Below are positions 1-7,962 of a DNA stretch of 64,000 nt, piece by piece. Numbering within the stretch: the stretch's first letter is position 1; the number at the start of each line of letters is the position of its first letter. Under the pieces are notes generated by a model, which was not told the origin of the DNA, did not search any database, and saw nothing but the letters and a program-made list of their open reading frames with translations. The stretch lies in assembly GCF_900105905.1 (NCBI RefSeq), contig NZ_FNSV01000005.1, forward strand, positions 4,588,001 to 4,652,000. The letters are read 5' to 3'. The DNA is from Rhodococcus koreensis. GTDB taxonomy: Bacteria; Actinomycetota; Actinomycetes; Mycobacteriales; Mycobacteriaceae. The position numbers were made by a program, and so were the translations under genes.

Positions 1-30
1 AGCAGCGGCCGGGGTCTGGAGGGTTTGATC

Positions 31-498
31 ATGGAGCGCTATCTGACGATCGTCACGGCGGTCGGCGCCGGCGTGGTGGGCGGGGTGATGTTCGCGTTCT
101 CCACGTTCATCATGACCGGGCTCGGTCGCCTGGATCCGGCCCAGGGCATCTCGGCGATGCAGGCGATCAACCGCGAGGCGCCGAACTTCTGGTTCATGAC
201 GGCGCTGTTCGGCACCGCGCTGACGTCGATCGCGCTCGCGATCGTCAGTGTGGTGCGGCACGACGGTTCGGCCGTCTACGCGGTGATCGCGTGCGCGCTG
301 TATCTCGTGGGAATCGTCCTGACCATCGTCTACCACGTGCCGCACAACAACGCGCTGGACGCGATCGATCCCTACGCGACGGGCTCGGCGGACTTCTGGC
401 GCGACTACGTGTCGGGCTGGACCGGGTGGAACCACGTGCGCACCGTCAGCGCCATCGCGGCGTCCGCAGTGCTCACGTGGTCCGCGACCCGTGGTTGA
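31..498 (+). CDS. DUF1772 (anthrone oxygenase-like) membrane protein
   Basis: A 155-residue membrane protein with about four hydrophobic segments (near residues 3-25, 50-72, 77-98 and 135-150). The conserved DUF1772 features are an early GGVMFAFSTFIM segment and a late NxxRT-like WNHVRTVSA motif. The family includes anthrone/emodinanthrone oxygenases and many uncharacterised bacterial proteins, so no substrate can be given. I chose the ATG at 31 because GGAGGG at 17-23 lies about 7 nt upstream; an in-frame TTG at 25 would be too close to it. The gene converges with msrA, whose stop lies 12 bases away. Confidence 0.75.
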   Translation: MERYLTIVTAVGAGVVGGVMFAFSTFIMTGLGRLDPAQGISAMQAINREAPNFWFMTALFGTALTSIALAIVSVVRHDGSAVYAVIACALYLVGIVLTIVYHVPHNNALDAIDPYATGSADFWRDYVSGWTGWNHVRTVSAIAASAVLTWSATRG

Positions 499-509
499 GA
501 GTCCGGGAC

Positions 510-1220
510 CTACGAGGGCGGCAGGATGTCGGTCTGCGCCGGGACCTCGTCCTGCTTCAACAGGCCGACGGGGCAGCTGACGCCGGTCGCGTGCACGGGG
601 CAGTATCCGCCGGGGTTCTTCGCGAGGTACTGCTGGTGGTAGTCCTCGGCGTAGTAGAACTGCGTGAGCGGCGCGATCTCCGTGGTGATCGCGCCGTACC
701 CGGCTTCGGCGAGCCGCTTCTCGAAGGCCTCACCGGTGGCCTCGGCGATCTCCACCTGCTGTTCGTCGATGGTGTAGATGGCCGAACGGTACTGCGTTCC
801 CTGATCGTTGCCCTGCCGCATACCCTGCGTGGGATCGTGGTTCTCCCAGAACTCCTTGAGGATCTCGGCGTAGGAGATCACCTTCGGATCGAAGACCACG
901 AGCACCGCCTCGGTGTGCCCGGTGCGTCCCGAGCAGGTCTCCTCGTAGGTGGGGTTCGGCGTGTAACCGCCTGCGTACCCCACCGCGGTGGTGTAGACGC
1001 CGTCGAGTTGCCAGAACTCCTTCTCGGCGCCCCAGAAACATCCCATGCCCAGCACCGCGGTCTGCATGCCCTCGGGGAACGGGGGTTTCAGGGGGTGACC
1101 GTTGACGAAGTGCGTCGCCGGAACCGGGATCGGCTGACTACGTCCGGGGAGGGCGTCCTCAGCGGTGACCATCACGGACTTAGCGGCTGCTCGACCCAGA
1201 AGCTCGTCGTACCAAGACAT
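510..1220 (-). CDS. msrA: Peptide methionine-(S)-S-oxide reductase MsrA
   Basis: MsrA reduces methionine-S-sulfoxide, free or in proteins, after oxidative damage in the cytoplasm, using thioredoxin. The GCFWG signature carries the catalytic Cys at residue 61. Two C-terminal cysteines (207 and 216, in GGYCPVHATGVSCP) match the resolving cysteines of the three-Cys E. coli type. The substrate-pocket motif YYxAEDYHQQY is present. At 236 residues it has a somewhat long N-terminal extension, as in other actinobacterial and enteric MsrA. Its start overlaps the 3' end of the upstream acyltransferase gene by 41 bases on the same strand, so the two are probably cotranscribed. Confidence 0.95.
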   Translation of the reverse strand: MSWYDELLGRAAAKSVMVTAEDALPGRSQPIPVPATHFVNGHPLKPPFPEGMQTAVLGMGCFWGAEKEFWQLDGVYTTAVGYAGGYTPNPTYEETCSGRTGHTEAVLVVFDPKVISYAEILKEFWENHDPTQGMRQGNDQGTQYRSAIYTIDEQQVEIAEATGEAFEKRLAEAGYGAITTEIAPLTQFYYAEDYHQQYLAKNPGGYCPVHATGVSCPVGLLKQDEVPAQTDILPPS

Positions 1221-2373
1221 GGTTCGATGCTACGCGCGGTGCCGGAGTGGTCTCCCGGGCGAGCGCCGACTGCATGCGCATCCGCTCGGCGCGGGCGGTG
1301 ACCCAGCCCGTCGCCGGCACCTCCACCCACCGATAGAGCGCCTCCGACACCAGCGCCGTCACCACCAGAAACGCGATGACGGCCCCGGTCTTGCCGAACG
1401 AGCCGACCGTGTGCTCGTACACCCGATAGAGGATCAGGGTGTGGACGAGGTAGATCGCGTAACTGCGGGTCGCGGTCCACCGCACCACGGCCCAGTGCGC
1501 CGCGGGTCCGTCGTACCGGCCCACCAGCACGACGCACGCGGTGACGACGGCGAACGTCCAGAGGTAGTGATCGCCCGCCCAGTACACGCGGAAGTCGGTG
1601 GCGAGGCGGATCACCTCGACCTGCGCCAGCCCGGCGACGACGATCCACCGGCAGTCCGCGAGCCGCGCCCAGCCGAGGTAGATGATCTGCCCGAGGAACA
1701 CGGCGGGCAGCGTCGCGGCGATCTTCGACAGCATCGGGACCGTGTACGGCTGCGGCACGTACAGGTTGTAGAGCAGGATCAGGGCGCAGATCGAGGCGCC
1801 GGCCATCGGCATCGCGATGGGCAGGGTCCGCAGCACGGGACGCGCGGCGACGCAGGCGAAGTAGAACAGGATCTGCACGGCGAGGGTCCACGTGACCCCC
1901 AGCACCGCGACCTCCGGTTTGAGGAAGAAACCGCCGAGCACGAAACTCAGCGCGGCGTCGACGTTCGACACCCCGTCCTGGCCGCTGAACATGCCGTTGA
2001 TGCCGAGGCGGACCAGCACGATCGCGGCGAGGACGGCCACCCAGAATGCGGGCAGGATGCGGCCGAGCCGATTGAACAGGAACTGCCCGGGTTCATGGCG
2101 AATGGCCGAACGGGTGATCAACAAACCGGTCAGCATCATGAAGACGGCGACCCCGAGAAACGACAGATGCTGGTTGAGTCCGCCCCGCTCGATGAAGATC
2201 TGATAGACGACGTCGATGAACCACCATCCGGTTCCGAGGTCGTCGATCAGATAGAACGAGATGTGTGAGTAGATCACGGCCAGAACAGCGAAAAAGCGGA
2301 GCAGATTCGCGCCCGTGAGCTCCACACGCGGCGCGGCCGCATGCGAATCTGCAACAGGTGTCAGCGAAGGCAT
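1180..2373 (-). CDS. Acyltransferase 3 family membrane protein (OafA/YrhL type)
   Basis: A 397-residue polytopic protein with about ten hydrophobic segments. It shows the start typical of the acyltransferase 3 family (LTGANLLRFFAVLAVIYSH, with the conserved His at residue 36) and the R-x10-PAFW motif (FNRLGRILPAFW). These enzymes move acyl groups such as acetyl or succinyl onto sugars, lipids or peptidoglycan across the membrane. The acceptor here cannot be told from sequence. The gene overlaps the downstream msrA gene by 41 bases. The region between its start and sodA (2374-2631) contains no further gene that I can support. Confidence 0.85.
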   Translation of the reverse strand: MPSLTPVADSHAAAPRVELTGANLLRFFAVLAVIYSHISFYLIDDLGTGWWFIDVVYQIFIERGGLNQHLSFLGVAVFMMLTGLLITRSAIRHEPGQFLFNRLGRILPAFWVAVLAAIVLVRLGINGMFSGQDGVSNVDAALSFVLGGFFLKPEVAVLGVTWTLAVQILFYFACVAARPVLRTLPIAMPMAGASICALILLYNLYVPQPYTVPMLSKIAATLPAVFLGQIIYLGWARLADCRWIVVAGLAQVEVIRLATDFRVYWAGDHYLWTFAVVTACVVLVGRYDGPAAHWAVVRWTATRSYAIYLVHTLILYRVYEHTVGSFGKTGAVIAFLVVTALVSEALYRWVEVPATGWVTARAERMRMQSALARETTPAPRVASNHVLVRRASGSSSR

Positions 2374-2631
2374 CGCGTCAGCTTAAGGTTCCGTTCACCG
2401 CTCGGACGAATTCTCACGACATTCAGTGTCGCCGTGCCAGCCTTTCTTCGGGTGCCCGAACTTTCCGTTCCGGGAATCGCTCCGTGACCCCAACTGTTGC
2501 GCAGGGTGTACCAATGAGATTGGGTATATACCCGAGAACGATTCGCCAAAGGCGGGTGTCAGGCGCGTGCCCACGTGCCGTCGACACCCGGAACACACCA
2601 GGGCTCACAGCCCGTTGATGAAGGGACCCTC

Positions 2632-3255
2632 GTGTCTGTTTACACGCTGCCGGAACTCCCGTACGACTATGCAGCTCTCGAGCCGCACATCTCCGGCAAG
2701 ATCATGGAACTGCACCACGACAAGCATCACGCCGCGTACGTGACCGGTGCCAACACGGCGCTCGACAAGCTGGCCGAGCTCCGCGAGTCGGACACCCTGC
2801 CCGCCGTGGTCAACCTGCACGAGAAGAACCTCGCCTTCCACCTGGGCGGCCACACGAACCACACCGTCTTCTGGAACAACCTCTCGCCGGACGGCGGCGA
2901 CAAGCCGACCGGTGAGCTCGCGGCCGCGATCGACGACCAGTTCGGCGGCTTCGACGCTTTCCGCAACCACTTCTCGGCCAACGCCAACGCCATTCAGGGC
3001 TCCGGCTGGTCCATCCTGGCCTGGGATTCCATCGGCCAGCGCCTGCTCATCGTGCAGCTGTACGACCAGCAGGGCAACATCCCGATCGGCCTCACGCCGC
3101 TGCTGCTCCTCGACATGTGGGAGCACGCCTTCTACCTCGACTACCAGAACGTCAAGGGCGACTACGTCAAGGCATTCTGGAACATCGTGAACTGGGCGGA
3201 CGTTGCCGCTCGCTTCGAGAAGGCACGCACCCAGACCGCGGGTCTGATCGTCTAG
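2632..3255 (+). CDS. sodA: Superoxide dismutase, Mn/Fe family
   Basis: This cytoplasmic or exported enzyme dismutates superoxide to oxygen and peroxide. The 207-residue product, VSVYTLPELPYDYAALEPHI onward, has the usual length of mycobacterial SodA. Metal ligands are visible: His28 (ELHHDKHH), a His in FHLGGHTNH, and the DMWEHAFY signature giving Asp and His. AIQGSGWS carries the active-site Gln that is usual in Mn-type enzymes, but the metal cannot be fixed from this alone. I chose GTG at 2632 because AAGGGA sits 5 nt upstream; an upstream in-frame ATG at 2575 would add 19 non-conserved residues. A strong hairpin follows the stop. Confidence 0.95.
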   Translation: MSVYTLPELPYDYAALEPHISGKIMELHHDKHHAAYVTGANTALDKLAELRESDTLPAVVNLHEKNLAFHLGGHTNHTVFWNNLSPDGGDKPTGELAAAIDDQFGGFDAFRNHFSANANAIQGSGWSILAWDSIGQRLLIVQLYDQQGNIPIGLTPLLLLDMWEHAFYLDYQNVKGDYVKAFWNIVNWADVAARFEKARTQTAGLIV

Positions 3256-3269
3256 TTCTCGCTTTTCGC

Positions 3270-3318
3270 GGCCACGGGCGCCCGGAACACCGTCTCGGTG
3301 TTCCGGGTGCCCGTGGCC
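3270..3318 (+). terminator. Terminator hairpin after sodA
   Basis: Arms at 3270-3291 and 3297-3318 pair over 22 positions with a single G-T wobble, around a 5-base loop (GTCTC). It starts 15 bases after the sodA stop. Only a short T stretch (ATTT) follows. This is usual for actinobacterial terminators, which often lack a U tract. Confidence 0.8.
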
Positions 3319-3372
3319 ATTTCGGGTGCGAAATCCCGTCCGAGCAGGCCGAGCGTCCAATAGGCTTCTCGA

Positions 3373-4812
3373 GTGACCGAGTCCAGCACCTCTGCCAGGG
3401 ACGACGCCGTCGTCCACGCCTTCCGCGACGACGCGCTCGGCGACCTCGACGCCACCGGCCTCGCGGCCTGGATCGCCGCCGGGGAGGTGTCGGTCCGCGA
3501 GGTGACGGAGGCGGCGATCGCGCGCGCCGAGTCGGTCGGGCCGACCCTGAACGCCCTGGCGTTCGCCGACTTCGATCGTGCACTGACGGAGGCGGACCGC
3601 CCGCACGAGGGCGTGTTCGCGGGAGTGCCGACCGTCGTCAAGGACAATGTGGACGTCGCCGGAGTGCCCACCCAGCACGGCAGCGTCGCGTTCGCCGCGA
3701 AACCCGCCCGGGTGGACAGCGACTTCGTCACGCAGTACCTGTCCACGGGTGTGCTCTCGCTGGGCAAGAGCAGGCTGCCGGAGTTCGGGTTCAGCGCGTC
3801 CACCGAGTTCATGGACGCCGAGGCCGTGCACAATCCGTGGAATCCCGCGTTTTCGCCGGGTGCGTCGTCGGGTGGTTCGGCGGCGCTCGTCGCCTCGGGT
3901 GTGGTGCCCATCGCGCACGCCAACGACGGCGGCGGATCCATCCGCATCCCCGCCGCCGCCTGTGGTCTCGTCGGCCTGAAACCGTCCCGCGGGCGGACGG
4001 TCCCCGACGCCATGGACAAGACGCTGCCGATCCGGATCATCGCGCAGGGCGCCGTCACCCGCTCGGTGCGGGACACCGCACGGTGGATGGCGGCCGCCGA
4101 ACGCTACTACCGCAATCCCACGCTGCCGCCCATCCGGTTGGTCGAGGGGCCGAGCAACACCCGCCTGAAGGTCGGGGTGGTGGTCGATTCGGTCACCGCG
4201 TCCCGCACGGACGACGAGACCCGCAAATCGGTCCACGCGACCGCCGATCTGCTCGCGGATCTCGGCCACCACGTCGAGGAGTGCCCGATGCCGGTGGGCA
4301 CCTCGTTCGTCGAGGACTTCTGCATCTACTGGGGGTTCCTGTCGTTCGTCATCTCCAGCAACGGCAAACGGATGCTCGGACCGGACTTCGACCGCGACGC
4401 CACGGACAACCTGACGCGCGGACTCGCCGCGATGTACCGCAAGAACATCGCGAAGACGCCGCGGGTGCTGTACCGGTTGCGGCGCACGTACCGCGAGTAC
4501 GCGCAGATCTTCCAGAAGTACGACGTGATCCTGTCCCCGACCCTGGCCCACACCACTCCGGAGCTCGGATATCTTTCGCCGGCACAGAGTTTCGAGGAAC
4601 TGTTCGACAAGCTGATCGCCTACACGGCGTTCACGCCGCTGAACAACGCGTCGGGCGGGCCCGCCATCTCGCTGCCGATGCACGAGACGTCCCGCGGTCT
4701 GCCGCTGGCGTCGCACTTCTCGGCCGACCACGGCGACGAGCGGACCCTGCTCGAGTTGGCGTTCGAACTCGAGCAGGCCGCGCCGTGGCGTCGGATCCAG
4801 GACGCCGGCTGA
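3373..4812 (+). CDS. Amidase signature family amidohydrolase
   Basis: A 479-residue cytoplasmic amidase that hydrolyses an unknown amide to acid and ammonia. The Ser-Ser-Lys triad is complete: Lys90 in TVVKDNVDVAG, Ser165 in PGASSGGSA, and Ser189 in NDGGGSIRIPAAACG followed by GLKPSRGR. Length is normal for the family. The start is GTG at 3373, shortly after the sodA terminator, so the gene has its own promoter. It converges with the next gene, with stop codons only 3 bases apart. The sequence does not decide between aryl-acylamidase, indoleacetamide hydrolase and nylon-oligomer-type activity. Confidence 0.9.
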   Translation: MTESSTSARDDAVVHAFRDDALGDLDATGLAAWIAAGEVSVREVTEAAIARAESVGPTLNALAFADFDRALTEADRPHEGVFAGVPTVVKDNVDVAGVPTQHGSVAFAAKPARVDSDFVTQYLSTGVLSLGKSRLPEFGFSASTEFMDAEAVHNPWNPAFSPGASSGGSAALVASGVVPIAHANDGGGSIRIPAAACGLVGLKPSRGRTVPDAMDKTLPIRIIAQGAVTRSVRDTARWMAAAERYYRNPTLPPIRLVEGPSNTRLKVGVVVDSVTASRTDDETRKSVHATADLLADLGHHVEECPMPVGTSFVEDFCIYWGFLSFVISSNGKRMLGPDFDRDATDNLTRGLAAMYRKNIAKTPRVLYRLRRTYREYAQIFQKYDVILSPTLAHTTPELGYLSPAQSFEELFDKLIAYTAFTPLNNASGGPAISLPMHETSRGLPLASHFSADHGDERTLLELAFELEQAAPWRRIQDAG

Positions 4813-4815
4813 CGG

Positions 4816-6165
4816 TCAGGCCCTGCGCCGCAGGCCCATCCACACGACGGCGCCGGCGAGCAGCACGGTGGTGATCCCGAAGCCGACGGCGAGGTGCTCG
4901 GCGGTGAGGATCGGCGCCGGTGCGGACAGCGTGCGCGTCACCGCGACCGGTTCGGCGAGCACCGTCGCCAGCTGATTCTGCTGGGCCGCCGTGCGCACCG
5001 GCATCGCCGCGACCCCGTTTTTGAGGTCCGTGGACAGCTGCCCGGACAGCGTCTTCAGCTTCGCGAACCCGTCGACGATCTGCGAGGTGGCGCCCTCGAG
5101 CATCGCAGGCGCCTGATCGGCGATCGGGACGATGCCGTCGTTCAGTTGCCGGGCCCCGCTGCTCAGCTGAGCGCTGGCGTCGGTGAGTTGACCCATCGCC
5201 ACCCGCACGAGTTCGCCGAGGTCGGTGTCGGGGCCGACCTGTCCGCCGAGCAGACCGGGCACCGAACCCAGCTGAGCGGAGAGCAGGTCGAGGTCGGCAC
5301 CGACCTGCCGGAGCGACGGGACCACGTCCGATGCAACGGGTGTGGCGTCGAGGACGCGGATCGCGTCGTCGATCCTGGTGCGCATCTGGGTCGCGCTGGC
5401 GTTCGCTTGGCCCAGGGTCAGCCCCAGCGCGCTCAGCCGGTCCGCGAGGCCGTTAGCCGTTCCCGACGTCTCACCGACCACGCCCGCCACCTGATCGGCC
5501 ACCTCCAGCAGTTGCACCGAACCGGCTCGGGCCGTCTCGAGATACGGGAGCAGGGTGTCGGCGCCCTCGGTGAGCTGTTGCGCAGCATCGTCCGCCGCGG
5601 CGGTCCCGGCCGCGAGGAACCCGGCCGTCATTCCCGCCTGCTGGAACCGCGTCCGCGACGAGGACATGTCCGCCAGCAGATCCGTGATGCCGTCCGCGCC
5701 GATCTGGGAGGACACCACCCCGGACAGTTCCTCGGACGCCGCGGAGTCGGAACCCGCGACGTCGAGGTCGAGGGTCGCCTGCCGCGGCTTCGCACCCCAC
5801 ACCGAGGAGACGGCCTCGCTGAAGTCCTCGGGCACGGTCACCGTGGCGAACCAGTCGCCGCCCGCCGCCGCGCCCGCGTCGACCACCTGCCAGTCGAACG
5901 CCCCGTTCGCCTCGAGCTTCTCGATCAGGGTGTCGCTCGCCCGCACCGGTTTTCCGTCCACGGTCGCACCGGCATCGGTGTTGACGATCGCCACGGTCCG
6001 GCTGTCGGCCGAGCCGTCGCCGAGGAACACATATCCGAGCCCGCCTGCGGATGCCAGGACCAGACCTGCCATGGCGGCCGCGGCGACCCGCCGCGGTGTG
6101 AGGACCTTTCGCGTCGACTCGGTTCGGGCGTGATTCGCGGGATTCCGTGTGCGCTCAGAGGTCAT
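4816..6165 (-). CDS. YhgE/Pip-like membrane-anchored protein, extracytoplasmic coil
   Basis: One N-terminal membrane segment (near residues 26-47) is followed by the YhgE/Pip N-terminal motif (TVAIVNTDAGATVDGKPV). Then comes a long stretch of helical repeats with many x-L-x-x-G or A-Q-L-x-x-G units (for example DASAQLSSGARQLNDGI), and a single membrane helix at the extreme C-terminus ending GLRRRA. Full YhgE/Pip proteins end in an ABC-2-type domain with five or six helices, which is absent here. The family includes phage receptors and T7SS EsaA-like proteins. The ATG at 6165 is preferred because the membrane helix follows it, but no strong ribosome site is visible. A GTG at 6240 is the alternative. 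Confidence 0.75.
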   Translation of the reverse strand: MTSERTRNPANHARTESTRKVLTPRRVAAAAMAGLVLASAGGLGYVFLGDGSADSRTVAIVNTDAGATVDGKPVRASDTLIEKLEANGAFDWQVVDAGAAAGGDWFATVTVPEDFSEAVSSVWGAKPRQATLDLDVAGSDSAASEELSGVVSSQIGADGITDLLADMSSSRTRFQQAGMTAGFLAAGTAAADDAAQQLTEGADTLLPYLETARAGSVQLLEVADQVAGVVGETSGTANGLADRLSALGLTLGQANASATQMRTRIDDAIRVLDATPVASDVVPSLRQVGADLDLLSAQLGSVPGLLGGQVGPDTDLGELVRVAMGQLTDASAQLSSGARQLNDGIVPIADQAPAMLEGATSQIVDGFAKLKTLSGQLSTDLKNGVAAMPVRTAAQQNQLATVLAEPVAVTRTLSAPAPILTAEHLAVGFGITTVLLAGAVVWMGLRRRA

Positions 6166-6366
6166 TCCGGTGAGGGTAGGTGGCTTTCGTAGCGGCAGAT
6201 TGTGACGATTCTGAGGATTCTCTGAGACGTCTGTGTTCACCTGAGGCAGTTAGCACTCCCATGCTCTTGTGTGCCAGACACTGTCGGGCGCATTCTTCAA
6301 GTACCCAACGAGGTGTGCAGAACGAATCATGTTCGAAGCGTGTCATCACACACCGAGGAGGCAGAG

Positions 6367-6894
6367 ATGAACAGGGACGGCTACATCGGCATCTCGCCCT
6401 TCCAGGCCGCGGGTACCTTGCGGGGATTCGTCATTTCCGGGCGCTGGCCCGACACCACCAAGGAGTGGGCTCAGCTCCTCGCGCTCGCCGTGCGGGTGGC
6501 GTGCGTTCCGGGGTTGCTCCGCACCACCACGGTCTTCGGAGCGCACGAGGACCTGCCCGAGGAACCCGAGCCCGAGACGGTTGGTCTCGTGGTGGCCGAG
6601 GGCACGGTCCTCGGGGAGTTCGCGCTCGCTCCGGGCCGGTTCGCGGATCATCTGCCGCCGGCGCTGATGATGCTGCACCCGCCGTCGGAGACCACCCCGT
6701 CGCTCCCGGAGTGCGCGGGCGCGGCCTCGGGCTGTGTTCTGCTCCCGGGTCTCCCCCACCTCGGGCTCGAACACCGCGCGGCATGGGTGGAGGCGGAGGC
6801 GGACGGGACGGTGACGTCCATGGTCAGCCGGGTCGGCATCGACCCGATCAGCGATCCCGACACCGCTGTTTTGGCCATGCTGCTGGCCTCGTGA
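6367..6894 (+). CDS. Conserved hypothetical protein
   Basis: A soluble 175-residue acidic protein that I do not recognise. It begins MNRDGYIGISPFQAAGTL, has no clear membrane segment or metal motif, and contains a Pro/Glu-rich stretch (EDLPEEPEPETVG) near residue 60. The start is well supported: GAGGAGG at 6356-6362 lies just before ATG 6367. An upstream in-frame ATG at 6271 has no ribosome site. The gene stands alone between the divergent YhgE-like gene and the Mn riboswitch region. A weak inverted repeat (AAGTTTG...CAAACTT, 6904-6931) may end its transcript. Confidence 0.65.
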   Translation: MNRDGYIGISPFQAAGTLRGFVISGRWPDTTKEWAQLLALAVRVACVPGLLRTTTVFGAHEDLPEEPEPETVGLVVAEGTVLGEFALAPGRFADHLPPALMMLHPPSETTPSLPECAGAASGCVLLPGLPHLGLEHRAAWVEAEADGTVTSMVSRVGIDPISDPDTAVLAMLLAS

Positions 6895-6941
6895 GGGTAC
6901 CCGAAGTTTGAGCCCCCGGGACCCCAAACTTATTGTCGCTT

Positions 6942-6970
6942 TTGCCTTTTCGTTCGGCCCTCGCTAACGT
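6942..6970 (+). promoter_or_regulatory. Candidate sigma-A-type promoter for the Mn riboswitch transcript
   Basis: TTGCCT (6942-6947), a 17-base spacer and TAACGT (6965-6970) are placed so that transcription would start about 6977, just before the first paired bases of the riboswitch. Elements this close to consensus occur by chance, so the position relative to the RNA is the main support. Confidence 0.4.
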
Positions 6971-6979
6971 GGGTCGCAA

Positions 6980-7095
6980 CGAAGGGGAGTAGCCCCCAAT
7001 CGCCTGTGTCGACATACTGGCGCGGCAATCTCGCACTGCGAGGTTCCGGGCCCGGCCTGGCGGACCGGTTTCCACACCGGTGGGCGAGACCTTCG
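6980..7095 (+). promoter_or_regulatory. yybP-ykoY manganese riboswitch
   Basis: The aptamer hallmarks are all present in order. The closing stem P1 pairs CGAAGG (6980-6985) with CCTTCG (7090-7095). The 5' conserved segment GGGGAGTAGCCCC follows (6984-6996). The second conserved loop reads GTCGACATACTGG (around 7008-7020). The 3' side of the junction is GGGCGAGACCTTCG (7082-7095). This family binds Mn2+ and usually switches on Mn exporters, and the gene directly downstream is a GDT1/UPF0016 transporter. The RNA call rests on pattern matching by eye, without a covariance-model search. Confidence 0.85.
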
Positions 7096-7100
7096 GCCGA

Positions 7101-7168
7101 CAGACGCATCGCCGCGTCTGCCAGGCCGGAGGAATCCATTCCATCCTCCGACCCACTACTGGAGGAGG
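7101..7168 (+). promoter_or_regulatory. Riboswitch expression platform with SD-sequestering hairpins
   Basis: Three elements follow the aptamer. A 7-bp hairpin comes first (CAGACGC 7101-7107 with GCGTCTG 7114-7120). A second 7-bp hairpin follows (CGGAGGA 7127-7133 with TCCTCCG 7144-7150). The third element is the Shine-Dalgarno GGAGGAGG at 7161-7168. The arm at 7144-7150 can pair either with 7127-7133 or with the Shine-Dalgarno. That is the layout of a translational switch with an anti-anti-SD arm. Direction of control (Mn2+ on) is inferred from the family. Confidence 0.6.
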
Positions 7169-7175
7169 ATGTGCC

Positions 7176-7880
7176 GTGCTGACCGCCGCGCTGCTGAGTT
7201 TCGGCGTGATCTTCGTCGCTGAACTGGGAGACAAGTCCCAGCTGATGGCGATGACGTTCGCCCTGCGCTACCGCTGGTGGGTCGTCATCGCCGGCATCAC
7301 CGTCGCGACCACCGTGGTCCACCTGGTGTCCGTGGCCGTCGGCCACTACCTCGGTGTCGCGCTGCCGACCGCGGCGATCAGCGTCGTCGGCGGTATCGCC
7401 TTCCTGATCTTCGGCGCGTGGACGCTGCGCGGCGACAACCTCAGCGAAGACGAGCAACTCAAGGCGGGCCGCGCGACCCGCTCCGCGTTCCTGGCCGTCA
7501 CCTCCGCGTTCTTCCTCGCCGAACTCGGCGACAAGACCATGCTCGCCACCATCACCCTCGCCACCGACCACGACACGATCGGCGTGTGGATCGGCTCGAC
7601 CGTCGGCATGGTGGCGGCCGATGCCCTGGCCATCGTCGTCGGCGCCGTCCTGGGCAAGCATCTGCCCGAGAGCGTCATCCGCATCGGCGCGGCCGTGCTG
7701 TTCTTCGCGTTCGGCGTCTGGCTGCTGCTCGAGGGCCTGTTCCCCGGCAACATCGCCGGTCCGATCGCCGGGGCCGCCGTCGTCGTTCTGGCGCTGGCCG
7801 GTGCCGCCGGACGCACGGTGTGGTCGCGGCGCCGCCGGACGGCCGCGGCCGAGCCCGAACAGATGCAGCGCCAGGACTGA
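7176..7880 (+). CDS. GDT1/UPF0016 (TMEM165) family Mn2+ exporter
   Basis: A 234-residue integral membrane cation transporter, probably exporting Mn2+ from the cytoplasm. The family signature E-x-G-D-K-(S/T) occurs twice, once per half: ELGDKSQ at residues 16-22 and ELGDKTM at residues 116-122. The two halves look like an inverted duplication of about three helices each. GTG at 7176 is the start because GGAGGAGG lies 7 nt upstream. The gene sits directly behind a yybP-ykoY riboswitch, which supports Mn as substrate. The C-terminal tail after the last helix is basic and then Gln-rich. Confidence 0.9.
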   Translation: MLTAALLSFGVIFVAELGDKSQLMAMTFALRYRWWVVIAGITVATTVVHLVSVAVGHYLGVALPTAAISVVGGIAFLIFGAWTLRGDNLSEDEQLKAGRATRSAFLAVTSAFFLAELGDKTMLATITLATDHDTIGVWIGSTVGMVAADALAIVVGAVLGKHLPESVIRIGAAVLFFAFGVWLLLEGLFPGNIAGPIAGAAVVVLALAGAAGRTVWSRRRRTAAAEPEQMQRQD

Positions 7881-7962
7881 ACCCGGTCGACAAAGACGCG
7901 CCCCGGGGCAATACTCGGAGTCCTTGGAGTACCTCGCAGTTCTCACGGACGAGAGGGCGTGT

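Noticed and set aside
2490..2560. Promoter-like TTGCGC and TATATA upstream of sodA
   Set aside because: The spacing (22 bases) is outside the normal range, and no other support is visible.
2605..4731. A 708-codon open frame antisense to sodA and the amidase
   Set aside because: High GC leaves the third frame open. The translation is low-complexity Arg/Gly/Val-rich and overlaps two clear genes.
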